A DNA stretch of 64,000 bases from Candidatus Heimdallarchaeota archaeon (GTDB taxonomy: Archaea > Asgardarchaeota > Heimdallarchaeia > Heimdallarchaeales > Kariarchaeaceae). The translations under genes and the position numbers were made by a program. The stretch lies in NCBI GenBank assembly GCA_026702845.1, contig JADCLS010000004.1, positions 1-64,000 on the forward strand, given 5' to 3'. This document shows positions 1 to 8,047 of this stretch, one piece after another. The notes under the pieces were generated by a model. The model saw nothing but the letters and a program-made list of their open reading frames with translations. It was not told the origin of the DNA and made no database searches. Within the stretch, counting starts at the first letter, position 1; the number at the start of each line of letters is the position of its first letter.

Positions 1-5
1 GTGAC

Positions 6-68
6 CTTGTATCATGTAATCCCAAGAGATTACAAGATGGACAACAAGCTCAAGACCTTGTTGTCCAT
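6..68. repeat. Two adjacent inverted repeats upstream of the first gene
   Basis: Two stem-loops can be read directly. One pairs GTAATC (16-21) with GATTAC (28-33), supported outside by CTTGTA (6-11) and TACAAG (31-36). The other is a perfect 12-bp repeat, 37-48 against 57-68, with an 8-base loop. They lie 45-100 bases before the ribosome-binding site of the next gene. They could be the terminator of a gene left of the window, an operator, or an RNA fold. Nothing in the sequence decides between these. Confidence 0.5.
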
Positions 69-148
69 GTTTTTGTGGTATAACCATGAAAGACTTGTTA
101 AGGAGGTGAGATCATGAAAATTTAATTTTCGGATTTCCTTATATTAAA

Positions 149-2707
149 TTGATAAGTGATTTTATCAACCAAGTCAGGGAGTTGAGAATAAAAGGTAAGA
201 ACTCTGATGAGATTTATTCCAAGGAATTAACATTAAGTAATATAGATTTGAAGAAGATCTTGGATTCAATAAAAGCTGAATTGAATTCAGAAGATGATGA
301 GCTTGCAAGACAGGATCTCTCATCTGAGATGAACAAGAGCTTATCAGTTAACCTTCTTGAATCGGAGCTCAATATTGTCAAATTGAATGAAAAATTTGAT
401 CTTTCAAAACCTGCTCTAACCAGATTATTCAAGGCCTATATTATCAAGAAAATCGGCTTAATGGTGATAGATGGGAAAACAAAGGCTGATATTCAAAAAT
501 CAATTGGCTTAGGTGCAGGGACAACAATAAATTATTTCAATATATACAAATTAATTGAGATAACAAAGGGAAGGAGTAAATTTGAAAAGGTTGAGAATTT
601 CCAGAAACAACACGAACGATTATTCCCTTTCTACTATCCTGAATTGAAAGAGAAATATCTTGCCAAACATAAATTATTAAATTTGGACAATTTAAGTAAG
701 GAAATTGACTTGGATAAAGTTCATTTCAAGGATAGTAAAGAAGTAAAACAACAAATATTGAAGCAGATTATCCTTCTGAGACAGCAGGGATATTCTGTGC
801 TTGAAATTCAGAGGATGACTGGGGTTCCGGCAGTGAAAAAGCTGATTTCTGATAATAGTTTGATGGATCTAATTAATGGTCAAATTCAAGGTGCGAGGTT
901 GGATGAAGAGATAACTAATAGAATTTTGCCAGCTAGAAAAAATGAGAATCTTCAACGAATGATTTCCAGAGAAGCATTCAATACTAGTTTTACAGCAGGT
1001 GAGATTTTCAATATTGACAACCATGTAAAGAAGAAAGGAGTATCGCGAAAACAAGCAATAGAACGAAATCTGGACACTATTTTAGGTGATATAATACGTC
1101 TAACTCGTGAGGGGAAAGATACCAAGGCAATTTCAAATATGATTGGGGCTTCTATAACTACTGTAAATAGATGGAAACGAGAGTACAATATTCCAAATGT
1201 TGTCAAATTAAAAAACACCGAGGAATATGTTAATGGTTTAGAAAATAAGAGTAAGTCTAATGGACAATACATCAATGTCAAGGCCATAGCTAAAGAAACA
1301 GGCCGTCAACCAGCAGAAATTGCGGTGAGATATCGAAATAAGTTAAATGAGCAGGTCTTGAATTTAATTAGAGAAAACAAAAATATCAAAGAAATGGCAG
1401 ATATTTGTGGTGTTCGAAAAGCTACGATAAGGAACTGGATTAGAAATAATGAATCTTTATCTTCCGAAATTAGGAAGGTAAATGGTTTAAGCAACAAAAA
1501 GTACGATAATGTGGCATTTAACAAAATATTAATTGCTTCATCAAATAAAAGCGGATTGAATTTTGAAAAATTAATTAGAAAATACAAAGATGCAATAAAT
1601 TTAGAGCTCCTTAAAGGTGATAGGGTTACAACGAATCACCTTACATTAAATGGTGGGAAATATATCAGACCAGATCTAACAATTTTCAATGATAATGAAG
1701 TTTCTACACTTATTGACGTAAAGACTAGCATTCATGCTTTAAGATCAAAAGATTTCATGTATGTGGATAAATATTTTCCCAAAGCCAATCTGAAGATAAT
1801 TATAAAGAATCTCTCTATTGATAATGAGCAGAATAAGAAAGAGCTAAATCTAAAAATCAAGAATTATGTGGTTTCAAATTACTCAAATGATGAATTTGAG
1901 ACAAAAATAAAAGAAATATTACATAAAATTGAGATTGTAAATAGTGAACAGTTCTCTAGTTGGTTAGATTCAGCTAATCAAAAGAAATTTCATAATGATT
2001 TAAATGAACTGAACAATACATCTATTCCATCAAATATGAATAAATATGATGCTATTCACAAAGTCGCGACTTATATGACTGAAGATAAGATAATTACAGA
2101 TCAAATTAAATCAAAACATGTTAATGATGAGATTGACAAAATAATTGATGATCTTTCCAAACAAGATGTATATGCAGCTGTTAATGATAAGAAAATATTC
2201 AATTTAATTTTGGATAAAGGTTTTATTTCATCTGATGAAGCAAGTAAAACATTAAAAATTAGTAAAACACGTACTATCCCTAAATTAAAGCGATTAGAAG
2301 AAAGAGGGATAATAAAGAGTAAATTAATAGGTCAAACTCCGTTCTATTATTATAATAAACAACCTAGGTTCAAGGATATTATTCCCGAGATTGAAAGAAA
2401 AGGACTTGAGCTAATGGCTAAAAAAGGGATACTAGATTCAAAATATACCTATGATGATTTGAAAGAGAAATTTACTACAACCTATATTCATTTAAATGCG
2501 AAAATTGCCTATCTGTTCACAAAATTTGAGAAGTTATCTGTAGAGGAAGTAAAAATAGAATTAGCAAAACTAAATACTTATGGGAAAACTTCAATTCCAG
2601 CTCAATTATTAAAACTACAAAGATTGGGCTTTTTAAATCGTAAACCTATAAATGTTGGTCCTGGTATTGGTGGTAGGACGTTTGAGTACTTTTTAAAACA
2701 AGAGTAA
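149..2707 (+). CDS. Multi-HTH protein with a PD-(D/E)XK nuclease-like core
   Basis: 852 aa from a TTG start; I do not recognise the family. The N-terminal half holds about four helix-turn-helix-like units (roughly residues 100-133, 205-235, 307-347 and 400-432; for example IGASITTVNRWKREY and ICGVRKATIRNWIR). Residues 473-525 resemble a PD-(D/E)XK nuclease: E473, P508-D509, then D523-V-K525. The C-terminus carries two winged-helix-like segments (about 690-760 and 810-850). The shape suggests a DNA-binding nuclease, perhaps linked to a mobile element or defence; this is inference. The start is doubtful. A strong ribosome-binding site (AAGGAGGTGAG, 100-110) precedes ATG at 114, but that frame stops after MKI. 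One extra A in the run at 117-120 would join it to this ORF. Either the sequence lost a base or the gene is frameshifted. Confidence 0.8.
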   Translation: MISDFINQVRELRIKGKNSDEIYSKELTLSNIDLKKILDSIKAELNSEDDELARQDLSSEMNKSLSVNLLESELNIVKLNEKFDLSKPALTRLFKAYIIKKIGLMVIDGKTKADIQKSIGLGAGTTINYFNIYKLIEITKGRSKFEKVENFQKQHERLFPFYYPELKEKYLAKHKLLNLDNLSKEIDLDKVHFKDSKEVKQQILKQIILLRQQGYSVLEIQRMTGVPAVKKLISDNSLMDLINGQIQGARLDEEITNRILPARKNENLQRMISREAFNTSFTAGEIFNIDNHVKKKGVSRKQAIERNLDTILGDIIRLTREGKDTKAISNMIGASITTVNRWKREYNIPNVVKLKNTEEYVNGLENKSKSNGQYINVKAIAKETGRQPAEIAVRYRNKLNEQVLNLIRENKNIKEMADICGVRKATIRNWIRNNESLSSEIRKVNGLSNKKYDNVAFNKILIASSNKSGLNFEKLIRKYKDAINLELLKGDRVTTNHLTLNGGKYIRPDLTIFNDNEVSTLIDVKTSIHALRSKDFMYVDKYFPKANLKIIIKNLSIDNEQNKKELNLKIKNYVVSNYSNDEFETKIKEILHKIEIVNSEQFSSWLDSANQKKFHNDLNELNNTSIPSNMNKYDAIHKVATYMTEDKIITDQIKSKHVNDEIDKIIDDLSKQDVYAAVNDKKIFNLILDKGFISSDEASKTLKISKTRTIPKLKRLEERGIIKSKLIGQTPFYYYNKQPRFKDIIPEIERKGLELMAKKGILDSKYTYDDLKEKFTTTYIHLNAKIAYLFTKFEKLSVEEVKIELAKLNTYGKTSIPAQLLKLQRLGFLNRKPINVGPGIGGRTFEYFLKQE

Positions 2708-2919
2708 TAAAAATATATAAGTAATTATTATTAAATATTATAGATTTCTTTTAAAATGCGTGGATGAATAGAAAATTCGGCAAATTAAAGCAAAATTTGT
2801 TGTGTAATATCGATTTTTTAAAAAATTAATTAGAAAATCAGTTATCTCATACAAAAATACACTTGGGATAAAAAAATAGATATATCAATTCTTCTAATTG
2901 GTGAGTTTAGGCGAAATAA

Positions 2920-4443
2920 ATGACAGTAGTACTTACTGGTAAAAATCTTACCATAGAACAGATGGTTGCCGTTGCCCGGCATAATGAGAAGGTAGAATTG
3001 CATCAGGATGCAATTGAAAGAATAAATGTTTGCAGGCAGATGCTTGAGGAGAAGGTTGTAGCCAAAGAAATTATGTACGGTGTGAATACTGGAATTGGGA
3101 ATCTGGCAGATGTCGTTCTTGAGGATGATAAAATTGAACTATTCCAGAAAATGTTGATTTATAATCATGCTGCAGGTATTGGTGATCCTGCACCACTTGA
3201 ATATGTACGAGCTGCAATGGTTGGTCGTGCCAATGTTCATGCCAATGGGAATTCAGGATGCCGTTTAGAGATCACTCAGACCTTAATAGATCTTCTTAAT
3301 AAAGGAGTTACTCCTTTTGTTTGTCAGAAAGGTTCTGTTGGGGCCTCTGGAGATCTTGCACCGATGTCGCAGATAGCTCTACTAATGATGGGAGAAGGAA
3401 AGGCATACTATGAGGGTGAATTACTTCCTAGTAAGGAGGCCATGGATAAGGCTGGAATTCCAATCCCTGGACTTAAAGCACGAGATGGATTGGCCACTAT
3501 CAATGGATCCAATCTGCTAACAGCCATGAGTGCAATTTTCTTGTATGATGCAAAGAAATTTCTAAAACAAGCAGAAATTGCAGCAGCCATGTCTCTTGAG
3601 GCATTACTGGCCAATATGGGCCCATACACTCCCTTACTGCATGAGGTAAGAGGTTTCAAGGGAGCAGTTCGCTCTGCCAATGCAATCAAGAAATTAGTTA
3701 AAGGTGGAGATCTTGAAGAAAAGCGATTGAAGGTAAAAGTACAGGATGCCTACTCCATGCGTTCTACACCACAGATCATAGGTGCAGCACATGATGCATT
3801 GGCGTACGCAGAATCACAAGTTTTGATAGAACTCAACGGAGTGGGTGACAATCCAATTTTCTTCCCAGATAAGAGACTTGCATTATCAGGTGCTAATTTC
3901 CAGGGAACACCAGTAAGTTTACCCATGGATATGGCAGGAGCTGCCATCACAATGGTTTGTGTTCTTTCCGAAAGGCGGATGAACCGATTAAACAATTCTG
4001 CTCTTTCTGGAGGTCTTCCACCATTCCTAACCAAAGGTGCTGGATTGATGTCTGGTCTCATGCTATCACAGTACACAGCTGATACCCTTATCACTGAACA
4101 AAGAATTCTCTCTGCACCAGCTTCTATTCTTAGTATCCCAGCTGCTGCAGATCAGGAAGATTTTGTCTCGATGGGCATGAATACAGCCATCAAGAATATG
4201 CAGATCCTGGACAATGCCTATGGGGTTCTTGGTATAGAACTGATGGCTGGTGCCCAAGCCCTTGATTTCCGAGATCATAAAGTGGGTGATGGGGTGGCCA
4301 AAGCCAAAGAAGTGGTTAGAAAATATGTTGATTTCCTTGAGATTGATCGACCACTCTATGATGATCATACTGTAATGAAGGCCCTAGTCAAATCCTGTGA
4401 GATCCTTGAAGAAGTAGAGAAAGCAGTTGGAAGTTTGGAATAA
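2920..4443 (+). CDS. hutH: Histidine ammonia-lyase (MIO family)
   Basis: 507 aa, the usual family length. It removes ammonia from histidine to give urocanate, the first step of histidine degradation in the cytosol. The Ala-Ser-Gly triad that forms the MIO electrophile is visible in GSVGASGDLAP (A142-S143-G144). The catalytic loop tyrosine lies in YGVNTG (Y53), and the QED-x-VSM segment resembles histidine-type enzymes, where the Glu is typical; tyrosine lyases usually lack it. YNHAAG (about 81-86) is close to, but not identical with, the histidine-type selectivity motif, so another aromatic amino acid cannot be excluded. No other hut genes are nearby. Two remnants of related genes lie at 10926-11099 and 15569-15781. 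Confidence 0.87.
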   Translation: MTVVLTGKNLTIEQMVAVARHNEKVELHQDAIERINVCRQMLEEKVVAKEIMYGVNTGIGNLADVVLEDDKIELFQKMLIYNHAAGIGDPAPLEYVRAAMVGRANVHANGNSGCRLEITQTLIDLLNKGVTPFVCQKGSVGASGDLAPMSQIALLMMGEGKAYYEGELLPSKEAMDKAGIPIPGLKARDGLATINGSNLLTAMSAIFLYDAKKFLKQAEIAAAMSLEALLANMGPYTPLLHEVRGFKGAVRSANAIKKLVKGGDLEEKRLKVKVQDAYSMRSTPQIIGAAHDALAYAESQVLIELNGVGDNPIFFPDKRLALSGANFQGTPVSLPMDMAGAAITMVCVLSERRMNRLNNSALSGGLPPFLTKGAGLMSGLMLSQYTADTLITEQRILSAPASILSIPAAADQEDFVSMGMNTAIKNMQILDNAYGVLGIELMAGAQALDFRDHKVGDGVAKAKEVVRKYVDFLEIDRPLYDDHTVMKALVKSCEILEEVEKAVGSLE

Positions 4444-4540
4444 GTAATTTCAAATCATTATTATATTTTTAGAGTAAAAAATGCTTTATAACCAAATCCA
4501 TTAAGAATTTTTTTAATATTTTTTAAATAGGGAGGTGTAA

Positions 4541-5290
4541 ATGGATACATATTTCTGCTGCAATGGATTAGGTACCAATCCTCACTCTTTCCAGGAAGAC
4601 TTGACACATGCAACGGGAGAACATTTTATCCCTCTCATTTGGCAAAGAAAGATCCAAAAAACCGTCTTTACACAGAGAATAACAGATTTCTTTGATGAGC
4701 GTGATTTTCAGACAGAAATTCTTGATCCCTTGATAGAAAAAGTGGAGAAACTAATTGAAGAAGATTCAAAAATGTATTTTATCTCATACTCAACAGGGTC
4801 TATTGTTACAGAACAAATCATCTCAAGTCTGAATTTAAAGGAATCAAATCACCTATTGATTGCACCTGCTACAGATGGGTCAACTCTCGCAAATGCACTT
4901 GAGAAGGGGATTTTTATCGGAAAGTTTTTCATTCCAATGGGCCTAGTTGCCATGATTCAGACAAGAAAAATGATTAAGCACAAAGGGAAAACCTGGATGA
5001 GAGAACTACTTACCAAGAAAACTACCCTATCTAAAGGAATCAATAGAACTCTGATCACATCTGTTAAGGATAATATTGTTAATGAACTAAAAATGGATTT
5101 TAGTAATATACACACGTATTGCTGGGAAGATCTTTCTCATAAGAAACTTGGAAGGTTTGATAAACTTGCTTTGAATCAAGAATTCAATGAGATTTCCTTT
5201 GAGAAGCCAATAAGAAGGATATCAAAGAGAGAAATACTAATAGAATTTCTTGAATTGAAGGAAGGCCAAAAGGAAGGAATATTTATCTAA
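4541..5290 (+). CDS. Alpha/beta-hydrolase-like protein
   Basis: 249 aa, preceded by a good ribosome-binding site (GGGAGGTG). The N-terminus (FCCNGLGTNPHSF) resembles the first strand and oxyanion-turn region of alpha/beta hydrolases. ISYSTGSIV at residues 81-89 looks like a nucleophile elbow with S84, although the first glycine of G-x-S-x-G is replaced by serine. The acid and His of a triad cannot be assigned by eye. No signal peptide or membrane segment, so probably cytosolic. It follows the ammonia-lyase by about 100 bases on the same strand, but the spacing leaves room for its own promoter. Substrate unknown. Confidence 0.7.
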   Translation: MDTYFCCNGLGTNPHSFQEDLTHATGEHFIPLIWQRKIQKTVFTQRITDFFDERDFQTEILDPLIEKVEKLIEEDSKMYFISYSTGSIVTEQIISSLNLKESNHLLIAPATDGSTLANALEKGIFIGKFFIPMGLVAMIQTRKMIKHKGKTWMRELLTKKTTLSKGINRTLITSVKDNIVNELKMDFSNIHTYCWEDLSHKKLGRFDKLALNQEFNEISFEKPIRRISKREILIEFLELKEGQKEGIFI

Positions 5291-5653
5291 TCCTTTTAAT
5301 ATGGCACTAATCTACTACTCAAGATCATGATAGATAGATCTGAACTATTTATTAAAAGCAAAATGTACGAATGAATAATTTTTCGAACTTAGTACAAAAT
5401 CAAACCTTTCAATACCTTTGAAAATGGGATCATAGATGATGAAAGAATTCTTGAAAAAAGTTGATACTCCACATCTGTAGATTAGATTCTTACTTTAATG
5501 GCGTAAATCTTTACAAACCTTGAACTTCAGAAATATTGTAATATCTTTGAAAAAGAAGTTTTGATACTATGAAAATTACAAAAATAAACTTCAATTAATA
5601 ATTATACCCTTACAGAACCCTTGAATTTTGAAAAATAACGGTATATGCACATT
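5291..5653. other. AT-rich intergenic stretch without a recognised gene
   Basis: I see no coding frame of useful length, no repeat and no strong hairpin. The right end runs into a TATA element at 5655-5664 that serves the structured RNA candidate. Confidence 0.6.
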
Positions 5654-5654
5654 A

Positions 5655-5664
5655 TTTATATAAA
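5655..5664 (+). promoter_or_regulatory. TATA element for the candidate RNA
   Basis: TTTATATAAA is centred about 25 bases before 5684, where the closing helix of the structured RNA begins. This is the normal archaeal distance from TATA box to transcription start. Confidence 0.5.
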
Positions 5665-5683
5665 ATGAATTGACTGGTGATTC

Positions 5684-5801
5684 AATATCCTCTGGATGAG
5701 CCTCATTTCGTTCGAAGTGAATAGATAAAGAAGGGAACACCAACGAAGGTGGGATCTATTGCTGCGAGATGAGTGACAAGGTTCGATTCCTTGTGATATT
5801 T
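5684..5801 (+). ncRNA. Candidate structured RNA with tRNA-like T-arm
   Basis: About 117 bases fold into a compact structure. AATATC (5684-5689) pairs with GATATT (5795-5800) as a closing helix. TCATTTC (5703-5709) pairs with GAAGTGA (5714-5720) around a GTTC loop. ATAGAT (5721-5726) pairs with ATCTAT (5754-5759), with CACC/GGTG (5738-5741/5748-5751) inside. ACAAGG (5776-5781) pairs with CCTTGT (5789-5794) around loop TTCGATT. The last hairpin matches a tRNA T-arm, including G53, T54-T55-C56, A58 and C61, and its 3' strand abuts the closing helix as in tRNA. No D-arm or clear anticodon arm is seen, so it is not called a tRNA. GATGAG occurs twice (5695-5700, 5768-5773) and could compete for CTCAT at 5702-5706. 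Alternatives are a decayed intron-containing tRNA or a regulatory leader. Confidence 0.4.
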
Positions 5802-5948
5802 ATTAATTTACAGCTGGGATAAATATTATGGCATCAAGAAATTTTAACATGTCAAATTTTTATTAATAACCTCCTAGTGACTATTTCTAGTTATAAATAT
5901 AGTTATTTCATAATTAACTAGTAAATTATCTTCAAAACATTTTTAACT

Positions 5949-7544
5949 ATGGAGAACGCATACTCATTCATGTTAACTGATAATCAGATTGAATTATTAA
6001 AATCAGAGGAATACCCACTCCTTGACTATATAGACTTGGAATTACTCGAGAATGTATTGAAATATTATTCAGAACATAACAAATTTCCTGCATATCAAAT
6101 AAATGAGGATACAGAATCTACAATTATAGAAGGCATTTCCAAGAAAATTGCATTCATAATTAAGGAACTAGAAGAGGATATTGAGAGGAAAACTCAATGG
6201 AATGAAGAAAAAGAGAGGATCAAGATAAAAAATGACCTTTTAAAATACAATATAGTTGATGCAAAAGTAATCGATTCCTATTATGAGCAGGTCAAACCAG
6301 ATAGAAAAATAATGCAAGAAAAAGAGGCCATTGTAACAAAATTCAAGGATAAGGAGGAATTATTAGCCCAAGAATTCTTTTCATGGTTTTTTGAGATAGA
6401 TTTTGATAAGATCAAAAAATACGATGGGCAAAGGAAGACCGACATCCTATCAGATAATCTGCTGGACATCATAATCCATTTTTTTGACATCAATAATACG
6501 AATATGAGCAACAAGCCGTTTAGAGACAAACTTGAGGAACAGAACATCAGAGACCACTTTGCTGGAAAGCAGATCACTCCTGTATTTTATAGGTTTGTCA
6601 TAACTCCTCTGATAACGCAATTAGAGGAGGAGATTGAATATGCCAAACAAGACTATTTGAAGGGTTTTGGTTTCGATAAATACTGGTTCCAGTACTCTGA
6701 GGATATACTAATTATACTTGAGGTCCTTGAAAACAACCAATTCAAGATAAAAGTTGTGACTTATGGATTTTGTGATCAACATCCAATTTCCAGTATTCCA
6801 GATCTTTCCTTAGCCGTCAGTTTTGATTATCCATTCACCATCGATACGAATATGATTCCCATTAATTCTAATCTTCTTGATATTCAGGCGGTATTTGGAT
6901 ACGATATAAGAGAGATTCATGGAATTCCTAATAATTCTGCTTATGGGGCCATCAATAACAAAAAATTATATCCAAGGGTGGTGTTTGATTACGTATTTGA
7001 TAACATATCTGGTGTAGAGGTAAAACTAGCAAACTTCAGATTAATTGAAGATGAGTTTCTCATTATTGTGGATGAAGAGTACAAAGAGTGGAGAAGGAAT
7101 ACTCTGGATTTCTTCAGAAAACAGGTTCTGGCAGATTCCTTGCTCCCTGCAATAAGTAATCCAAAATGGATTGGTGAGTTGAAAACTGCAATTGAAAAAG
7201 TCGATCTGATTAAAAATGAGTTACTTGACGCAAAAAATGTAATGGAGAAGTATTACGTGATGAAGAATAATGACTTGAATATTATTGTTGAGTTAATTAA
7301 ATCACATAAAAGTTTGGAACGAGAGGTACTACTAGTAAAATTTGCGGAACATCGGGCCAAGGTTCTGAATAGAAAATGTACTACAAATTTCATTAATTCT
7401 CATAGAACTAGACTTAATTCCCAAATTGATAACATCAGAGAATATTATCCAGATCTAATAAGGATCTCTGAAAAGAGAAAATCCAGTAAGGGAGGGCCGA
7501 ATATACTCGTTTTTGAGTATCTATATGATTCTGATATTGAATAG
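5949..7544 (+). CDS. Unknown 531-aa protein, C-terminal winged-helix-like
   Basis: I do not recognise the family. The protein is soluble and highly charged. The N-terminal third is helical and possibly coiled-coil (about 60-150). The middle (about 215-370) is richer in beta strands. The last 90 residues, with conserved-looking basic helices and FEYLYDSD at the end, resemble a winged-helix fold. No signal peptide or membrane segment. A TATA-like TATAAATA at 5892-5899 would give a short leader. The stop is followed after 11 bases by the NPNN-repeat gene, which has a strong ribosome-binding site inside the junction, so the two form an operon. It sits between the candidate RNA and the OLD-like ATPase. 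Confidence 0.75.
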   Translation: MENAYSFMLTDNQIELLKSEEYPLLDYIDLELLENVLKYYSEHNKFPAYQINEDTESTIIEGISKKIAFIIKELEEDIERKTQWNEEKERIKIKNDLLKYNIVDAKVIDSYYEQVKPDRKIMQEKEAIVTKFKDKEELLAQEFFSWFFEIDFDKIKKYDGQRKTDILSDNLLDIIIHFFDINNTNMSNKPFRDKLEEQNIRDHFAGKQITPVFYRFVITPLITQLEEEIEYAKQDYLKGFGFDKYWFQYSEDILIILEVLENNQFKIKVVTYGFCDQHPISSIPDLSLAVSFDYPFTIDTNMIPINSNLLDIQAVFGYDIREIHGIPNNSAYGAINNKKLYPRVVFDYVFDNISGVEVKLANFRLIEDEFLIIVDEEYKEWRRNTLDFFRKQVLADSLLPAISNPKWIGELKTAIEKVDLIKNELLDAKNVMEKYYVMKNNDLNIIVELIKSHKSLEREVLLVKFAEHRAKVLNRKCTTNFINSHRTRLNSQIDNIREYYPDLIRISEKRKSSKGGPNILVFEYLYDSDIE

Positions 7545-7555
7545 GAGGTGAGAAT

Positions 7556-7858
7556 GTGACAAAAAAATCCAATGATGATCGATCGAATAGCTTGAATCCA
7601 AACAATCCAGCCTTCAAGGCATCTCAGGAAAATAGATCTAATCAGATGAACCCTAATAATGAGAAATATCAATCTGTTGATGATGTTGATGACGAATATG
7701 ATTTTGAAGATTGGGACGAAGAGACAGTGAGATCGCCTAATGATGATCGCTCTGATTCAATGAACCCAAATAATGATTCATATCAAGCAGCTATGGATAA
7801 TAGGGCTAATCAGATGAATCCCAACAATTCAGCATATCATTCCAGCCGAAGAAAATGA
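7556..7858 (+). CDS. Small NPNN-repeat protein
   Basis: 100 aa starting at GTG, which is set by AGGAGGTGAG just upstream; the overlapping ATG at 7554 is followed directly by a stop. The protein is two pairs of a 16-18-residue repeat with core D-(D/N)-R-(S/A)-(N/D)-x-(L/M)-N-P-N-N-x-x-(Y/F). The four copies lie at about residues 6-21, 24-39, 65-80 and 82-97, and a very acidic linker (about 42-58) separates the pairs. Similar short NPNN motifs occur in small bacterial proteins of unknown role (memory, not checked). The Asp/Asn-rich loops could bind a metal such as calcium; this is a guess. It is co-transcribed with the 531-aa gene. Confidence 0.8.
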   Translation: MTKKSNDDRSNSLNPNNPAFKASQENRSNQMNPNNEKYQSVDDVDDEYDFEDWDEETVRSPNDDRSDSMNPNNDSYQAAMDNRANQMNPNNSAYHSSRRK

Positions 7859-8047
7859 TTAATGTTCTAATTTGTTTAATTAAATTTAACCATCTTCTTC
7901 CTTTTTGAAAATTATTTTTCTGCTTCTAAGGAAAATCCAATTTAGATCAAATTGAGTTGATAATTATTATTATTGTATGAAATATTGCACTACAAATATC
8001 TAATAGATTTTGATAATCTTAAAATAAAAAAGCAATTCTGAAAACTT

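Noticed and set aside
5684..5801. Functional tRNA gene
   Set aside because: The T-arm fits, but there is no D-arm with GG, no clear anticodon arm, one mismatch at the base of the acceptor-like helix and 117 bases of length. Kept as a structured RNA only.
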